A DNA stretch of 64,000 bases, from contig JAPPHB010000015.1 in NCBI GenBank assembly GCA_028821195.1, forward strand, positions 124,001 to 188,000, written 5' to 3'. The position numbers and the translations under genes are program-made. The notes under the pieces are model-generated. The model saw only the letters and a list, made by a program, of their open reading frames with translations. It did not search any database and was not told where the DNA came from. The stretch is from Gammaproteobacteria bacterium (GTDB lineage Bacteria > Gemmatimonadota > Gemmatimonadetes > Longimicrobiales > Gaopeijiaceae). Of this stretch, positions 1 to 11,262 are shown piece after piece (position 1 is the first letter of the stretch; each line of letters opens with the position of its first letter).

Positions 1-1
1 C

Positions 2-655
2 GGGTCGCCGTACGTTGCCCTCAAGCTCGCGCTCAGCCTCGACGGACGCATCTCGCGCGCGGGCGAGCAGACCGGACTGACCGGGCCGGCGGCGCGCGAG
101 CATGTGCACTACCTGCGCGCCGGCTTCGACGCGATCATGGTGGGAGCGAACACCATGAAGATCGACGACCCCCGCCTCACGGCTCGCGGGCGGCCCGAGC
201 CCCGTCGCGCGCCCGACCGCATCGTGCTGGACTCCCTTGCCGGCATGGCTCCGGAAGCCCAGCTCCTGCGGGACGACGGCGGCGGGCGGGTGCGCGTCTT
301 CACGGGTGTGGACGCGCCCGCGGACCGGGCGCGCGCCCTTGGGCGGCGGGGCGCCACCGTCCACGCCGTTCCCTGCTCGGCCAGCGGCCTCGACCTGGGC
401 GCGGTGCTGAATACCTGTTATCGGGCGGGCCTCACCTCCATCCTCTGCGAGGGAGGCGGGGTGCTCGCCTCCTCGCTCCTGCGCGAGCGCCGAGCGCAGC
501 GCCTCTACCTCTTCCTGGCCCCGCTCACGCTGGGATCCGGCTCGGTCCCGGCCTTCCCGGGGCTGGACGAGGCGGCGTGGGAGGGATGGCGACCCGCCGG
601 GCCGCCGGCCGCGTTCGCGCGCGACCTTCTCTGGGTCCTCGACCGGGACGGCTGA
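2..655 (+). CDS. ribD: RibD, 3' part (reductase domain)
   Basis: This is the C-terminal reductase domain of the bifunctional riboflavin enzyme RibD, which reduces the ribosylamino-pyrimidine to the ribitylamino form using NADPH. The frame is open from base 2, so the start codon and the zinc deaminase domain lie outside the window. Visible family motifs are VALKLALSLDGRI near the left edge, an ITGP-like LTGPAARE, the IMVGANT and DDPRLT segments, and the glycine-rich CEGGGVLASSLL near the end. The stop overlaps the ribE start (TGATG), so the two are translationally coupled. It is the first visible gene of a rib block running to ribH. Confidence 0.93.
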   Translation, partial: GSPYVALKLALSLDGRISRAGEQTGLTGPAAREHVHYLRAGFDAIMVGANTMKIDDPRLTARGRPEPRRAPDRIVLDSLAGMAPEAQLLRDDGGGRVRVFTGVDAPADRARALGRRGATVHAVPCSASGLDLGAVLNTCYRAGLTSILCEGGGVLASSLLRERRAQRLYLFLAPLTLGSGSVPAFPGLDEAAWEGWRPAGPPAAFARDLLWVLDRDG

Positions 656-1278
656 TGTTCACCGGGCTGGTGGAGGACGTCGGAACGGTCGCGGCGGTTA
701 CGACCCGGCCGGAAGGCCGGCGGATGACCATTCGTGCCCCGGGCATCGCGCCCGACCTCACCGCCGGCGCCTCGGTGGCGGTCGACGGGGCGTGCCTGAC
801 GGTCGCCGCCCTTGAGGCCGCCACCTTCGCCGTGGACATGGTGCCCGCCACCCTGGCGCGCACCATCGCCGGCGACTACCAAGTCGGGACGCGCGTCAAC
901 CTGGAGCAGGCGCTCCGCTTGGGCGACCGTCTCGGCGGCCACCTGGTACAGGGGCACGTCGACGGGGTCGGATCACTGGTCTCCCGGACCGATCCCGCCC
1001 CCGGGGACGGCGCCCGCCTCCTCACTTTCGGCATTCCACCCGAAGTGGCCCGCGCCACCATCCTGCACGGCTCCATCACCCTCAACGGGGTGAGCCTGAC
1101 GGTCAGCGAGCTGCCCGGTCCCGACCTGGTGCGGATCGCGATCGTGCCCTTCACCTGGGATCACACCAACCTGGCCGCCCTGGCCCCCGGAGCCCCGGTC
1201 AACGTCGAGGGGGACCTGATCGGGAAGTACGTGGGTAAGCTCCTGTCAGTTCACACCCCGGATTCTCCGCAAGGCTGA
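655..1278 (+). CDS. ribE: Riboflavin synthase alpha subunit
   Basis: The product (207 aa) converts two 6,7-dimethyl-8-ribityllumazines into riboflavin plus a pyrimidine. It opens with the diagnostic MFTGLVEDVGTV and shows the two lumazine-binding half-barrels of the family, about residues 1-95 and 96-190. The second begins with the GGHLVQGHVDGVG motif, and SITLNGVSLTV is also present. Length is normal. The start was chosen because ATG at 655 overlaps the ribD stop and begins exactly at the conserved N terminus. An open frame extends further upstream, but that part is non-homologous. Confidence 0.97.
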   Translation: MFTGLVEDVGTVAAVTTRPEGRRMTIRAPGIAPDLTAGASVAVDGACLTVAALEAATFAVDMVPATLARTIAGDYQVGTRVNLEQALRLGDRLGGHLVQGHVDGVGSLVSRTDPAPGDGARLLTFGIPPEVARATILHGSITLNGVSLTVSELPGPDLVRIAIVPFTWDHTNLAALAPGAPVNVEGDLIGKYVGKLLSVHTPDSPQG

Positions 1279-1283
1279 GCCCC

Positions 1284-2483
1284 GTGCCGCACTCCCGCGT
1301 GGAAGCTGCCATCCGCGCCATTCGCGAAGACAGGATGGTCATCGTCGCCGACGACGAGGACCGGGAGAACGAGGGCGACCTGGTGTGCGCGGCCGCCGCC
1401 GCCACGCCCGAAGTCGTCAACTTCATGACCAAGCACGCGCGCGGCCTCATCTGCGTGGCCCTGACGCGCGAACGGGCTGCCGAACTCGGTCTTCCCCCCA
1501 TGACCGAGGACAACACCGACCCCCAGGGCACCGCCTTCACGGTTTCGGTGGACGCGCACCGGAAGTACGGGGTCACCACCGGCATCAGCGCCTTCGACCG
1601 CGCCAGGACCATCGAAGTGCTGATCGATCCCGCGAGCCGCCCGGGCGACCTGCGGCGCCCCGGCCACGTCTTTCCGCTGCGCGCCGTCCCCGGCGGGGTA
1701 CTGCGCCGCGTGGGGCAGACGGAGGCCTCGGTGGACCTGGCCCGCCTTGCCGGATTCGAGCCCGCGGGCGTCATCTGCGAGATCCTCAGCCAGGACGGCA
1801 CCATGGCGCGCCGTCCCCAGCTGGAACAGTTCGCCCGGGAGCACGATCTGCTCTTCATCACGGTGGCCGAACTGGTCGCCTATCGGCTGGCCAAGGAGCG
1901 GCTGGTGGAGCGAGTGGCCACCGCCCGGCTCCCCACCGGCGTCGGCTCCTTCGACGTGATCGGCTTCCGCAGCCCGCTCGACGACCGCGAGCACGTGGCC
2001 CTGGTGAAGGGCGAAATCGACGGGCGGGCGGACGTGCTGGTGCGCATGCACTCGGAATGCCTGACCGGGGACGTCTTCGGCTCGGTCCGCTGCGACTGCG
2101 GCCAGCAGTTGCGCGCCGCGATGCGCCAGGTGCAGGAGGAGGGCCGCGGCGCCATCGTCTATCTGAAGCAGGAGGGCAGGGGGATCGGCCTGCACAACAA
2201 GCTGAAGGCCTATCAGCTCCAGGATGGCGGGCAGGATACGGTCGAGGCCAATCGCACCCTCGGCTTCGAGCCCGATCTGCGCGACTACGGCATCGGGGCT
2301 CAGATCCTGCTCGATCTTGGCCTCAGCTCGATCCGCCTTCTCACCAACAATCCCCGCAAGATCGTCGGCCTGGAGGGATACGGCCTGCACGTGACCGGAC
2401 GGGTGCCGCTCGAGATCGAGCCTTCGGACTTCAACGAGCGCTATCTCGACACCAAGCGCGCCAAGCTCGGCCACCTCATTTAG
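1284..2483 (+). CDS. ribBA: Bifunctional DHBP synthase / GTP cyclohydrolase II
   Basis: This 399-aa fusion supplies both starting branches of riboflavin synthesis. The N-terminal domain makes 3,4-dihydroxy-2-butanone 4-phosphate from ribulose 5-phosphate. The C-terminal domain opens GTP. The DHBP part carries the acidic metal-binding DDEDRENEGDL at residues 23-33, HARGLICVAL and GHVFPLRA. The GTP cyclohydrolase II part shows HSECLTGDVFGSVRCDCG near residue 255 (zinc cysteines), GRGIGLHNKL, RDYGIGAQIL and LLTNNPRKI. Both domains look catalytically intact. The start is GTG at 1284, five bases after ribE. Confidence 0.97.
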   Translation: MPHSRVEAAIRAIREDRMVIVADDEDRENEGDLVCAAAAATPEVVNFMTKHARGLICVALTRERAAELGLPPMTEDNTDPQGTAFTVSVDAHRKYGVTTGISAFDRARTIEVLIDPASRPGDLRRPGHVFPLRAVPGGVLRRVGQTEASVDLARLAGFEPAGVICEILSQDGTMARRPQLEQFAREHDLLFITVAELVAYRLAKERLVERVATARLPTGVGSFDVIGFRSPLDDREHVALVKGEIDGRADVLVRMHSECLTGDVFGSVRCDCGQQLRAAMRQVQEEGRGAIVYLKQEGRGIGLHNKLKAYQLQDGGQDTVEANRTLGFEPDLRDYGIGAQILLDLGLSSIRLLTNNPRKIVGLEGYGLHVTGRVPLEIEPSDFNERYLDTKRAKLGHLI

Positions 2484-2506
2484 CAGCCCGTGGATTGCCA
2501 GCCCAG

Positions 2507-2980
2507 ATGACCGGCTCAAACACCTTCAGCGCATCGCTCGACGGATCGGAAAAGCGCTTCGCCGTCGTGGCGGCCCGCTTCAACCCGGAGATCACCGACA
2601 GCCTGCTCTCGGGGGCCCTGGCTCGCCTCGCCGAACACGGTGTTGCGACCGGGGACATCGACGTCTACCGGGTCCCGGGAGCCTGGGAGCTGCCGCAGAC
2701 CGCGGCGCGCCTGGCGACGCGTGCCGGCCATCACGCCATCATCGCGCTCGGGTGCGTCATCCGCGGCGAGACTCCGCACTTCGACTACGTGGCGGGTGAG
2801 GCGGCGTACGGGCTGGGCGAGGTCGCGCGCTCGTCGCCGGTCCCCGTCGTGTTCGGCGTGCTGACCACCGACACCCGCGCGCAGGCCAAGCGCCGCGCCG
2901 ATCCGAAGGAAATGGACAAGGGTGGAGAGGTCGCGTCGGCCGCGGTCGAGATGGCGATGCTGTTCGACGGGCTCGCCTGA
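2507..2980 (+). CDS. ribH: 6,7-dimethyl-8-ribityllumazine synthase
   Basis: The 157-aa product condenses the RibD product with DHBP to give lumazine, the substrate of RibE, and normally assembles as a pentamer or icosahedral shell. Recognisable segments are FAVVAARFNPEITDSLL, VYRVPGAWELP, ALGCVIRGETPHFDYV (with the conserved catalytic-region His) and PVVFGVLTTDT. It closes the visible rib gene set in the order ribD-ribE-ribBA-ribH. The ATG at 2507 lies 23 bases after ribBA. Confidence 0.96.
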   Translation: MTGSNTFSASLDGSEKRFAVVAARFNPEITDSLLSGALARLAEHGVATGDIDVYRVPGAWELPQTAARLATRAGHHAIIALGCVIRGETPHFDYVAGEAAYGLGEVARSSPVPVVFGVLTTDTRAQAKRRADPKEMDKGGEVASAAVEMAMLFDGLA

Positions 2981-2986
2981 AGGGGC

Positions 2987-3430
2987 ATGGCCTTCGACGA
3001 GCGACCCCGCCGCAACCGCACCCGCGCGCGGGCATGGGCGCTCCAGGTGCTCTATCGCTGGGAGGCGGCGGACAGCGAGTCGGTGCTGGATGCCCTCGAG
3101 ACCACGCTGGCCAACCGGCGGGTGGCGCCTGCCTGCCAGGCTCACCTGGCACGGGTTGTGCGCGGTTTCGCCAGGCACGAGGAAACGGTGCGCGCGGCGG
3201 TCAGCGAGGCTCTGGACAATTGGCGGATCGAGCGGCTCGCCCGCGTGGACCGCTGCATCCTGTTCCTTTCGGTGACCGAGATGCTCTTCGTGGACGGGGT
3301 GCCGCCCGCAGTCGCGATCCAGGAAGGGGTCCGGCTGGCGCAGCGCTACGGGAGCGAGCATTCGGACCGCTTCGTCAACGGCGTGCTGGACGCGGTGATG
3401 AAGGCGCGCACGGTCGTCGACGAACGCTGA
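2987..3430 (+). CDS. nusB: Transcription antitermination factor NusB
   Basis: This is an all-helical RNA-binding protein of 147 aa that acts with NusE (S10) on rRNA antitermination. Supporting segments are the N-terminal RTRARAWALQVLYRWE, the central RIERLARVDRCILFLSVTEML and the C-terminal AIQEGVRLAQRYGSEHSDRFVNGVLD. ribH-nusB adjacency is a common bacterial arrangement. The gene starts six bases after the ribH stop and is probably part of the same transcript. Confidence 0.95.
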   Translation: MAFDERPRRNRTRARAWALQVLYRWEAADSESVLDALETTLANRRVAPACQAHLARVVRGFARHEETVRAAVSEALDNWRIERLARVDRCILFLSVTEMLFVDGVPPAVAIQEGVRLAQRYGSEHSDRFVNGVLDAVMKARTVVDER

Positions 3431-3518
3431 CCGGCGTGGCCCGTAGACCTGTGCCCCCGTCCTTTCTACCTTCGACGGGGCCGAAATCAAACCCACTGGA
3501 ACCAGGGTTGGAAGAGAC

Positions 3519-3821
3519 ATGAAAGTGAACACGGTCGCTCGCGGCTGCGACGTGCCCGAATACGTGATCAAACGGGCCGACCGGAAGATCGGCAAGCTGG
3601 TCCGTTTCGACCCGCGGCTGACCTCCGCCGAGGTCGTGTTCCGGGTTGAGCGCCACGTTCACCGCGTGGAAGCCTTTCTCTCCCTCAACGGGCATGAGCC
3701 GGTCGTCGCCCGCGGGGAGGCGCGTGACTTCCCGACCGCGCTCGACCAGGTGGCCGATCGCCTCAGCAAGATCCTGCGCCGCGGCCGGACCCAGCAAGTG
3801 GAGCACTGGGCCGGCCGGTGA
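3519..3821 (+). CDS. hpf: Ribosome hibernation promoting factor, short form
   Basis: This 100-aa protein belongs to the HPF/YfiA family, which binds the small ribosomal subunit in stationary phase. Homology is seen in [28 protein letters not shown] and in the basic C-terminal helix around [15 protein letters not shown]. It lacks the long C-terminal dimerisation domain of long-form HPF, so it is a short type. Start ATG at 3519 follows a GGAAGAGACA stretch acting as ribosome-binding site. The stop overlaps the metK start (GTGA), coupling the two genes. Confidence 0.85.
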   Translation: MKVNTVARGCDVPEYVIKRADRKIGKLVRFDPRLTSAEVVFRVERHVHRVEAFLSLNGHEPVVARGEARDFPTALDQVADRLSKILRRGRTQQVEHWAGR

Positions 3822-5005
3822 GCACGAAGCTCTTCACCTCCGAGTCGGTCACCGGAGGGCACCCGGACAAGCTCGCCGACCAGATCTCCGACGCCATCCT
3901 CGACCACATCCTGGCGCAGGATCCGCGGGCCCGGGTGGCGTGCGAAACCCTGGTCTCGACCAACTTCGCCCTGGTCGCGGGCGAGATCACGACGACGGCC
4001 GGCGACCTCGACTACACGCAGATCGTCCGCGAGACCATCCTTGCGGCCGGCTACACCCGCGACGAATACGGCATCGACGGCCACAGCTGCCGGGTCGAGT
4101 CGAGGATCGACCCGCAATCGCCGGACATCGGGGCAGCCGTGGACGACGGCGGCGCGGGCGACCAGGGGCTCATGTTCGGCTACGCCACCGACGAGACCGA
4201 CGAGCTGATGCCCGCCCCCATCCTCCTGGCCCATCAGCTCGCCCACCGGCTCACCTTCGTACGGACGTCGGGCCTGCTGCCCTGGCTGCGCCCGGACGGC
4301 AAAACCCAGGTCACCATGGAGTACGACGGCGACCGTCCCGTGCGCGTGCACACCGTCGTGGTCAGCGCCCAGCACGACGATGACGCCGCCGACGAGGAGA
4401 TCCGCGCGGGAATCACCGAGAAGGTCATTGCCCCCGTGTTTTCCGCGGCCGGTTTCGAGTGGCAAGGGTGCATCCGCCACATCAACCCCTCCGACCGGTT
4501 CGTGATCGGCGGTCCCTACGGAGACGTGGGCCTGACCGGCCGCAAGATCATCGTCGACACCTACGGGGGCGCCGCCCGCCACGGAGGCGGCGCGTTCAGC
4601 GGCAAGGACTCCACCAAGGTCGACCGCTCCGGCGCCTATGCCGCGCGCTGGGCGGCCCGGAATGTGGTTGCCGCCGGGATCGCGCGCCGCTGCGAGATCC
4701 AGCTCGCCTACGCCATCGGCAGGGCGCGGCCGGTCTCGGTGGCAGTCGAGACCTTCGGAACGGCCACCTGCGGGACGGCGGACGAGCACATCGCGGCCGC
4801 CGTGCAGGAGGTGTTCGACTTTCGTCCCGCCGCCATCATCGACCGCCTGGGCCTCCGGCGTCCCGTCTTCACCCCCACCGCCGTCCACGGCCACTTCGGC
4901 CGGAAGCCCGAGTGCGTGCGCTGGAAGGACGGCACGGGGGTCGAGCTGTTCCGCTGGGAGAAGACCGACCAGGTCGAAGAGCTGAGGCAGGCGCTGGGGA
5001 TGTGA
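3818..5005 (+). CDS. metK: S-adenosylmethionine synthetase
   Basis: MetK makes S-adenosylmethionine from methionine and ATP. The 395-aa protein begins [20 protein letters not shown] (ATP/metal-binding His and Asp) and contains [14 protein letters not shown], the phosphate-loop [22 protein letters not shown], and a typical C terminus ending in FRWEKTD. Length matches the family. The start is GTG at 3818, four bases inside the hpf gene. The next gene is ahcY, so synthesis and recycling of the methyl donor are side by side. Confidence 0.97.
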   Translation: MSTKLFTSESVTGGHPDKLADQISDAILDHILAQDPRARVACETLVSTNFALVAGEITTTAGDLDYTQIVRETILAAGYTRDEYGIDGHSCRVESRIDPQSPDIGAAVDDGGAGDQGLMFGYATDETDELMPAPILLAHQLAHRLTFVRTSGLLPWLRPDGKTQVTMEYDGDRPVRVHTVVVSAQHDDDAADEEIRAGITEKVIAPVFSAAGFEWQGCIRHINPSDRFVIGGPYGDVGLTGRKIIVDTYGGAARHGGGAFSGKDSTKVDRSGAYAARWAARNVVAAGIARRCEIQLAYAIGRARPVSVAVETFGTATCGTADEHIAAAVQEVFDFRPAAIIDRLGLRRPVFTPTAVHGHFGRKPECVRWKDGTGVELFRWEKTDQVEELRQALGM

Positions 5006-5134
5006 CCCGGGGCGGCCGGCCGCCGCCCTGCGTCGAACTGCCGGAACTTCGCCCGCAAGCGGGGGTCTAGCAGCCGGTGGACTCCAGCCGGACCACCCCA
5101 CATTCCGATTCTTCGGGAAGCCCATCCAGCAAGA

Positions 5135-6583
5135 ATGTCTACGCTTACCAAAGCCCGACCGGCCCGGCCCGCCGTCTCACGGCCCCCCTTCAAGGTCAAG
5201 GACCCGGGTCTCGCCGAATGGGGCCGCCAGGAGATCGAGCTCGCCCGCAGGGAGATGCCCGGGCTGATGGCGCTCCGCGAGGAGTACGCTGGCGAGAAGC
5301 CCCTCGCGGGCGCCCGCGTTTCGGGCTCCCTGCACATGACCATTCAGACCGCCGTGCTCATCGAGACCCTCGTGGAGCTTGGCGCCGAGGTGCGCTGGGC
5401 GTCCTGCAACATCTTCTCCACGCAGGACCACGCCGCGGCCGCGATGGCCGACGCGGGCGTGCCCGTCTTCGCCTGGAAGGGAGAGACGCTGGAGGAGTAC
5501 TGGTGGTGCACTTGGATGGCCCTCGCGCACCCCGAAGGCGGCCCCGACCTCATCGTCGACGACGGCGGGGACGCCACGCTCCTGATCCACCACGGGGTCG
5601 AACGCGAGCTGCAGGCGGAAGCCGGGGTCGCCCGCGCGCCCGGAGCCTCCGAGGAGGAGGAGGAGATCGGCCGGCTGCTCGACCGGGTGCTGGAAGAGGA
5701 TCCGCACTTCTGGAGGTCGCTCGCGGCGGATGTGCGGGGCGTGAGCGAGGAGACCACCACCGGCGTGCACCGGCTCTACCGCATGGCCGAGGAAGGCTCC
5801 CTTCTCTTCCCGGCCATCAACGTCAACGACTCGGTCACCAAATCCAAGTTCGACAACCTGTACGGCTGCCGCGAGTCGCTGGTCGACGGCATCAAGCGCG
5901 CCACCGACATCATGGTGGCGGGCAAGAAGTGCGTCGTGCTGGGCTACGGCGATGTCGGCAAGGGTTGCGTTCAGGCTTTCGCCGGGCTCGGCGCCACCCT
6001 CTACGTCACCGAGATCGACCCCATCAACGCGCTGCAGGCCGCGATGGAGGGCCACCAGGTGGTGACCATGGACGAGGCCTGCGCCTTCGGCGACATCTTC
6101 GTCACCGCCACGGGCAACGTCTCCGTAATCACCCGCGGGCACATGGACCGCATGAAGGACGGGGCCATCGTCTGCAACATCGGCCATTTCGACTCCGAGA
6201 TCGAAGTGGCCGGGCTGGCGGGCCTGGAGTGGACCGAGATCAAGCCGCAGGTCGACAAGATCACCTGGCCGGACGGCAAGAGCATCGTCCTTCTCGCGCG
6301 CGGGCGCCTTGTGAACCTCGGCTGCGCCACGGGCCACCCGAGCTTCGTCATGAGCACCAGCTTCACCAACCAGTGCATGGCGCAGATCGAACTCTGGCAG
6401 AAGCGCGAGACCGACGAGTACGCGAAACGGGTCTACACCCTTCCCAAGATCCTGGACGAAAAGGTGGCGCGACTGCACCTGGACAAACTGGGAGCGCGGC
6501 TCACGGCGCTCACTCCCGAGCAGGCGGAATACATCGACGTGCCGGTCGGCGGTCCGTACAAGCCCGACCACTACCGCTACTGA
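5135..6583 (+). CDS. ahcY: Adenosylhomocysteinase
   Basis: AhcY splits S-adenosylhomocysteine into adenosine and homocysteine and relieves product inhibition of methyltransferases. The 482-aa protein shows [61 protein letters not shown], the NAD-binding GYGDVGKG near residue 269, GHFDSEIE and the C-terminal KPDHYRY expected for a tetramer contact. An acidic insert around residues 170-195, with five consecutive Glu, is typical of the longer bacterial form. The 129 bases between metK and this gene hold no riboswitch that I can recognise. Confidence 0.97.
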   Translation: MSTLTKARPARPAVSRPPFKVKDPGLAEWGRQEIELARREMPGLMALREEYAGEKPLAGARVSGSLHMTIQTAVLIETLVELGAEVRWASCNIFSTQDHAAAAMADAGVPVFAWKGETLEEYWWCTWMALAHPEGGPDLIVDDGGDATLLIHHGVERELQAEAGVARAPGASEEEEEIGRLLDRVLEEDPHFWRSLAADVRGVSEETTTGVHRLYRMAEEGSLLFPAINVNDSVTKSKFDNLYGCRESLVDGIKRATDIMVAGKKCVVLGYGDVGKGCVQAFAGLGATLYVTEIDPINALQAAMEGHQVVTMDEACAFGDIFVTATGNVSVITRGHMDRMKDGAIVCNIGHFDSEIEVAGLAGLEWTEIKPQVDKITWPDGKSIVLLARGRLVNLGCATGHPSFVMSTSFTNQCMAQIELWQKRETDEYAKRVYTLPKILDEKVARLHLDKLGARLTALTPEQAEYIDVPVGGPYKPDHYRY

Positions 6584-6652
6584 GCGCCAACGCGCATTGC
6601 TGCTGCGGTCGTCCGGGACGGCCGGCGGGACAGCGTCCCGCGAGGAGGACCG

Positions 6653-7174
6653 TTGGTCGAGGTCAGGGTACAGAGCCTGGGGCTTGACCCCTCATCCAAC
6701 ACGCCGGTAGTCATCCTGCGGGAAGTGGAGGGCGAACGCGTGCTGCCGATCTGGATCGGTCCGGGGGAGGCCAGCTCGATCGCGATGGAACTCGCCAGCA
6801 TGAAGTTCAGCCGGCCCCTCACCCACGACCTCATCGTCTCGGTGATCGGCGGGCTCGGCGGCACCCTCAAGCGGGTGCTCATCACCCGCGTCCTCGACAA
6901 CACCTTCTACGCCGAGCTGATCGTGCAGCGGGACGGCGACGTCGTCTCCATCGACGCCAGGCCCTCGGACTCGATCGCGGTCGCGCTCCGGACCGAGGCG
7001 CGCATCTTCGCCCAGGAGGATCTCCTCCACAAGACCTCGATCGAGGTGACGGACGAGGAAGACGCAGCCTCGGCAGAGGGCGAGGAGGAGTCTCAGCCGG
7101 GAATGGACGCGGATGAGCTGAAGGAACACCTGCGTAAGCTTCATCCCGAGGACTTTGGCCGCTTTACGCCCTGA
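6653..7174 (+). CDS. Bifunctional nuclease (DUF151) family protein
   Basis: The 173-aa protein matches the DUF151/bifunctional nuclease family, whose characterised members cleave DNA and RNA. Family features are LPIWIGPGEASSIAMEL, RPLTHDL, LDNTFYAELIV and the acidic DARPSDSIAVALR. The last 45 residues are an acidic tail, as in many members. The start is TTG at 6653, chosen because a strong GAGGAGG lies eight bases upstream and the protein then begins directly with the conserved VEV strand. The 3' end overlaps the next gene by 20 bases. Confidence 0.9.
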   Translation: MVEVRVQSLGLDPSSNTPVVILREVEGERVLPIWIGPGEASSIAMELASMKFSRPLTHDLIVSVIGGLGGTLKRVLITRVLDNTFYAELIVQRDGDVVSIDARPSDSIAVALRTEARIFAQEDLLHKTSIEVTDEEDAASAEGEEESQPGMDADELKEHLRKLHPEDFGRFTP

Positions 7175-8375
7175 CTCCCGGGCGCTCCTGCTGGCCGCGT
7201 TCCTCTCTGCGCCGGGCTTCGGGGCCGTCCCTGCCCAAGCAGCGACGGCGTCGACCGGTGATGCACTCCCGCCATCGGCGACGCGCCCGTCGTCGCAGGA
7301 AGCCGGCGCGGCCGCCGCGACCAGCGAGCAGGCTACCGCGACGCTGCGGGGCAGGGTGCTCCTTGGCGACGCCGGAGTCGGGTCCGGGCTGGTGACGCTG
7401 CACGAAGTGGCGCTCGGGGGAGGAAGCGAAATCGACTCCGTCGTGGTCGCAGACGACGGATCCTTCGCCTTCGAGCTGCCCCGCGTCCCGGACCCGGAAT
7501 CGGGAACCGTCTTCTTCGCGTCGACCCTTTACGAGGACATCCTCTACTTCGGCATCCCCGTAAACAGCATCATCCAGCTCGACAGCACCTACGTCATCCG
7601 GGTGTACGAGACCGAACCCGCCCCGCCGGGCGGCGCGGATTTCACGGTCTCGGTGCGCAACCTCTTCCTGCAGGACGTGGGCACGGGGTGGAGCGCGGTG
7701 GACCTCATCCAGATCCGAAACGACGGGTTCCGCACCCTGATCCCGGCGAACGGCGAGCCGGTGTGGTCGTATCCGCTGCTGGGCGGCGCGCAGGACTTCG
7801 AAGTGGGCGAAAGCGATCTCGCGGAGGACGCGGTGCGTTTCGCCGACGGACGCATGTTCGTCGCGGCTCCGGTGCCGCCGGGAGAGCGCCTGTACGCGGT
7901 CCGCTACACGGTCCCCGGCCACCAGTTCGTCGCGCCGCTTCCGGGACTCACCGAGACCATGGAGCTGCTGGTCCTCGAACCTTCTCCGCCGACTGCCGTC
8001 ACCGGGCTCCAGCCGCTCCCGCCGATCGAGGTGGAGGAGGGCGTGACCTATCGGCGCTACGCCGCCGGCGACATCGTCGATGACGCGGTGGGCCTGCTCC
8101 TGGCGGAGGAAGAGGAGGGACTTCCGCTGGAATGGATGGCGGTCATCCTGACCGTCGTCCTCGCATGGCTCGGGCTTTACGCGGTCTACCGCGACCCTGC
8201 GGCGGCGACGGCTTCCGCCGCCGATGAGCGGCGCAGGCTGCTTCGCGAAGTGGCCATTCTGGACGAAGCGTATGCGCGCGAAGGGAAGGTGGGGAGCAAG
8301 GCCCGCAAGGCCTACCGGCGCAGGCGCGAGCGGCTGCTGGCGCGCATTGGGCTCGCCGACGATCCCCGGGGTTAG
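7155..8375 (+). CDS. Exported membrane-anchored protein, unknown function
   Basis: I do not recognise a named family for the 406-aa product. It has an N-terminal signal peptide (about residues 1-30), an extracytoplasmic beta-rich part beginning with a carboxypeptidase-regulatory-like segment (about residues 60-140), one transmembrane helix near residues 325-345 (WMAVILTVVLAWLGLYAVY), and a basic cytoplasmic tail. The tail repeats the pattern LLREVAILDEAYAREGK...YRRRRERLLARI, which resembles tails in cytochrome c biogenesis-type proteins, but that is only a similarity of layout. The TTG start at 7155 lies inside the preceding gene and follows a GAGGA site. Confidence 0.7.
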   Translation: MAALRPDSRALLLAAFLSAPGFGAVPAQAATASTGDALPPSATRPSSQEAGAAAATSEQATATLRGRVLLGDAGVGSGLVTLHEVALGGGSEIDSVVVADDGSFAFELPRVPDPESGTVFFASTLYEDILYFGIPVNSIIQLDSTYVIRVYETEPAPPGGADFTVSVRNLFLQDVGTGWSAVDLIQIRNDGFRTLIPANGEPVWSYPLLGGAQDFEVGESDLAEDAVRFADGRMFVAAPVPPGERLYAVRYTVPGHQFVAPLPGLTETMELLVLEPSPPTAVTGLQPLPPIEVEEGVTYRRYAAGDIVDDAVGLLLAEEEEGLPLEWMAVILTVVLAWLGLYAVYRDPAAATASAADERRRLLREVAILDEAYAREGKVGSKARKAYRRRRERLLARIGLADDPRG

Positions 8376-8378
8376 AGG

Positions 8379-9122
8379 ATGTCGCTCCTTTCCACGCGCG
8401 CCATCCTGCTCAAGGCCCATCCCTTCAGCGAAACCAGCCTGATCCTCCGCTTCTTCACGCGCGAGCGAGGCCTGGTGAGCGTGATGGCGCGGGGCCTGCG
8501 AAGGCGCGGAACCCCTCCCGAGATCTTCTCCTCGGGGGTTCTCGTGCTCTATTACCGCAGCAACCGGGACCTCCAGAACTATCGCGAGTTCTCGGTCATG
8601 CACGCGCACCGGGAGTTGGCCGGGGACGTGCGGCGTTTCGCGGGGGCGTCGCTGCTCGCCGACCTGGTGCTGCACCACGCCGGCGAGGAACCGAGCGCGG
8701 CCCTCTTCGCCGGACTCGACGCGTCGCTGGGACGCCTGGCCGAGGCTCCTCCGGAGATGATCGCGGTCCTCATCCTGTCCAGCGCCTGGGCGTTGGTATC
8801 GTTGATGGGGTACGCTCCTGAACTCGCCGTATGCGTGGCGTGCGGGGACGGACTGGACACCGCCGCCGTCGGCCGCCTGGACCATGCGGCGGGAGGGGTG
8901 CGCTGCCCGCGTTGCGCGGGGCCGGCCTCCGAGGCGCCGCGCATCGGGCCGCGCGCGCGGGAACAGTTGAGGACACTTCTCCTGGGAGAACCGGTGGACG
9001 GGCTCGACCGCGTCACCCAGCACCTCAAGGTGCTGCGCAACTACGTGCACCACCACATTTCCGGGTCCCGTCCGCTGCCCTCCTTTCCCTTTCTCGAGAG
9101 CGTCGTTGGCGAAGCCGTCTGA
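8379..9122 (+). CDS. recO: DNA repair protein RecO
   Basis: RecO anneals single strands and loads RecA with RecR in the RecFOR pathway. The 247-aa protein has the N-terminal OB-fold, with the signature [20 protein letters not shown] and the [12 protein letters not shown] turn. It is followed by a helical domain with a four-cysteine zinc site (CVACGD near residue 150 and CPRCAG near residue 178). It starts three bases after the previous stop. Confidence 0.93.
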   Translation: MSLLSTRAILLKAHPFSETSLILRFFTRERGLVSVMARGLRRRGTPPEIFSSGVLVLYYRSNRDLQNYREFSVMHAHRELAGDVRRFAGASLLADLVLHHAGEEPSAALFAGLDASLGRLAEAPPEMIAVLILSSAWALVSLMGYAPELAVCVACGDGLDTAAVGRLDHAAGGVRCPRCAGPASEAPRIGPRAREQLRTLLLGEPVDGLDRVTQHLKVLRNYVHHHISGSRPLPSFPFLESVVGEAV

Positions 9123-9137
9123 ACCGCGGGAGAGCCC

Positions 9138-11042
<1,905 letters not shown>

Positions 11043-11140
11043 GCGACGCGTCTCGCGGCCTCACCGAAGAGTTGAACATTTCGAGCTTGAGCGGTGTCCT
11101 ACTGAAGCAGCCAGGCAGGGCAAGCCGGCGCCCGTCGATG

Positions 11141-11170
11141 TTGACAGAGAGGGTGGTGCCCTCGTACCAT
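11141..11170 (+). promoter_or_regulatory. Candidate housekeeping promoter for the FlgD-like gene
   Basis: A perfect TTGACA (11141-11146) is followed after 18 bases by TACCAT (11165-11170), four of six matches to the -10 consensus. It lies about 93 bases upstream of the ATG at 11263 in a gene-free stretch. Confidence 0.45.
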
Positions 11171-11233
11171 GCCGTGGTGGTGCAGACTCATTTTTTCCAG
11201 GATGCCTGGGAGGGCTATCGTTCCTAAGCTACT

Positions 11234-11250
11234 GCACAGAAAAACTGTGC
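11234..11250 (+). promoter_or_regulatory. Leader hairpin before the FlgD-like gene
   Basis: GCACAG, five A residues, then CTGTGC form a perfect six-base-pair stem with an A-rich loop. It ends directly before the GGAGGGG ribosome-binding site of the gene at 11263. This placement could control translation or protect the mRNA 5' end; the sequence alone does not tell. Confidence 0.5.
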
Positions 11251-11262
11251 GGAGGGGTTGAT

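Noticed and set aside
5006..5134. Possible SAM or SAH riboswitch between metK and ahcY
   Set aside because: No recognisable riboswitch core was found, and the only pairing (CCGG elements around 5070) is short and imperfect.
11185..11225. T-run next to CCAGG-ATG-CCTGG as a terminator after selB
   Set aside because: The T-run precedes the hairpin on the plus strand, and on the minus strand the hairpin is followed by A residues, so it cannot work as an intrinsic terminator in either direction.
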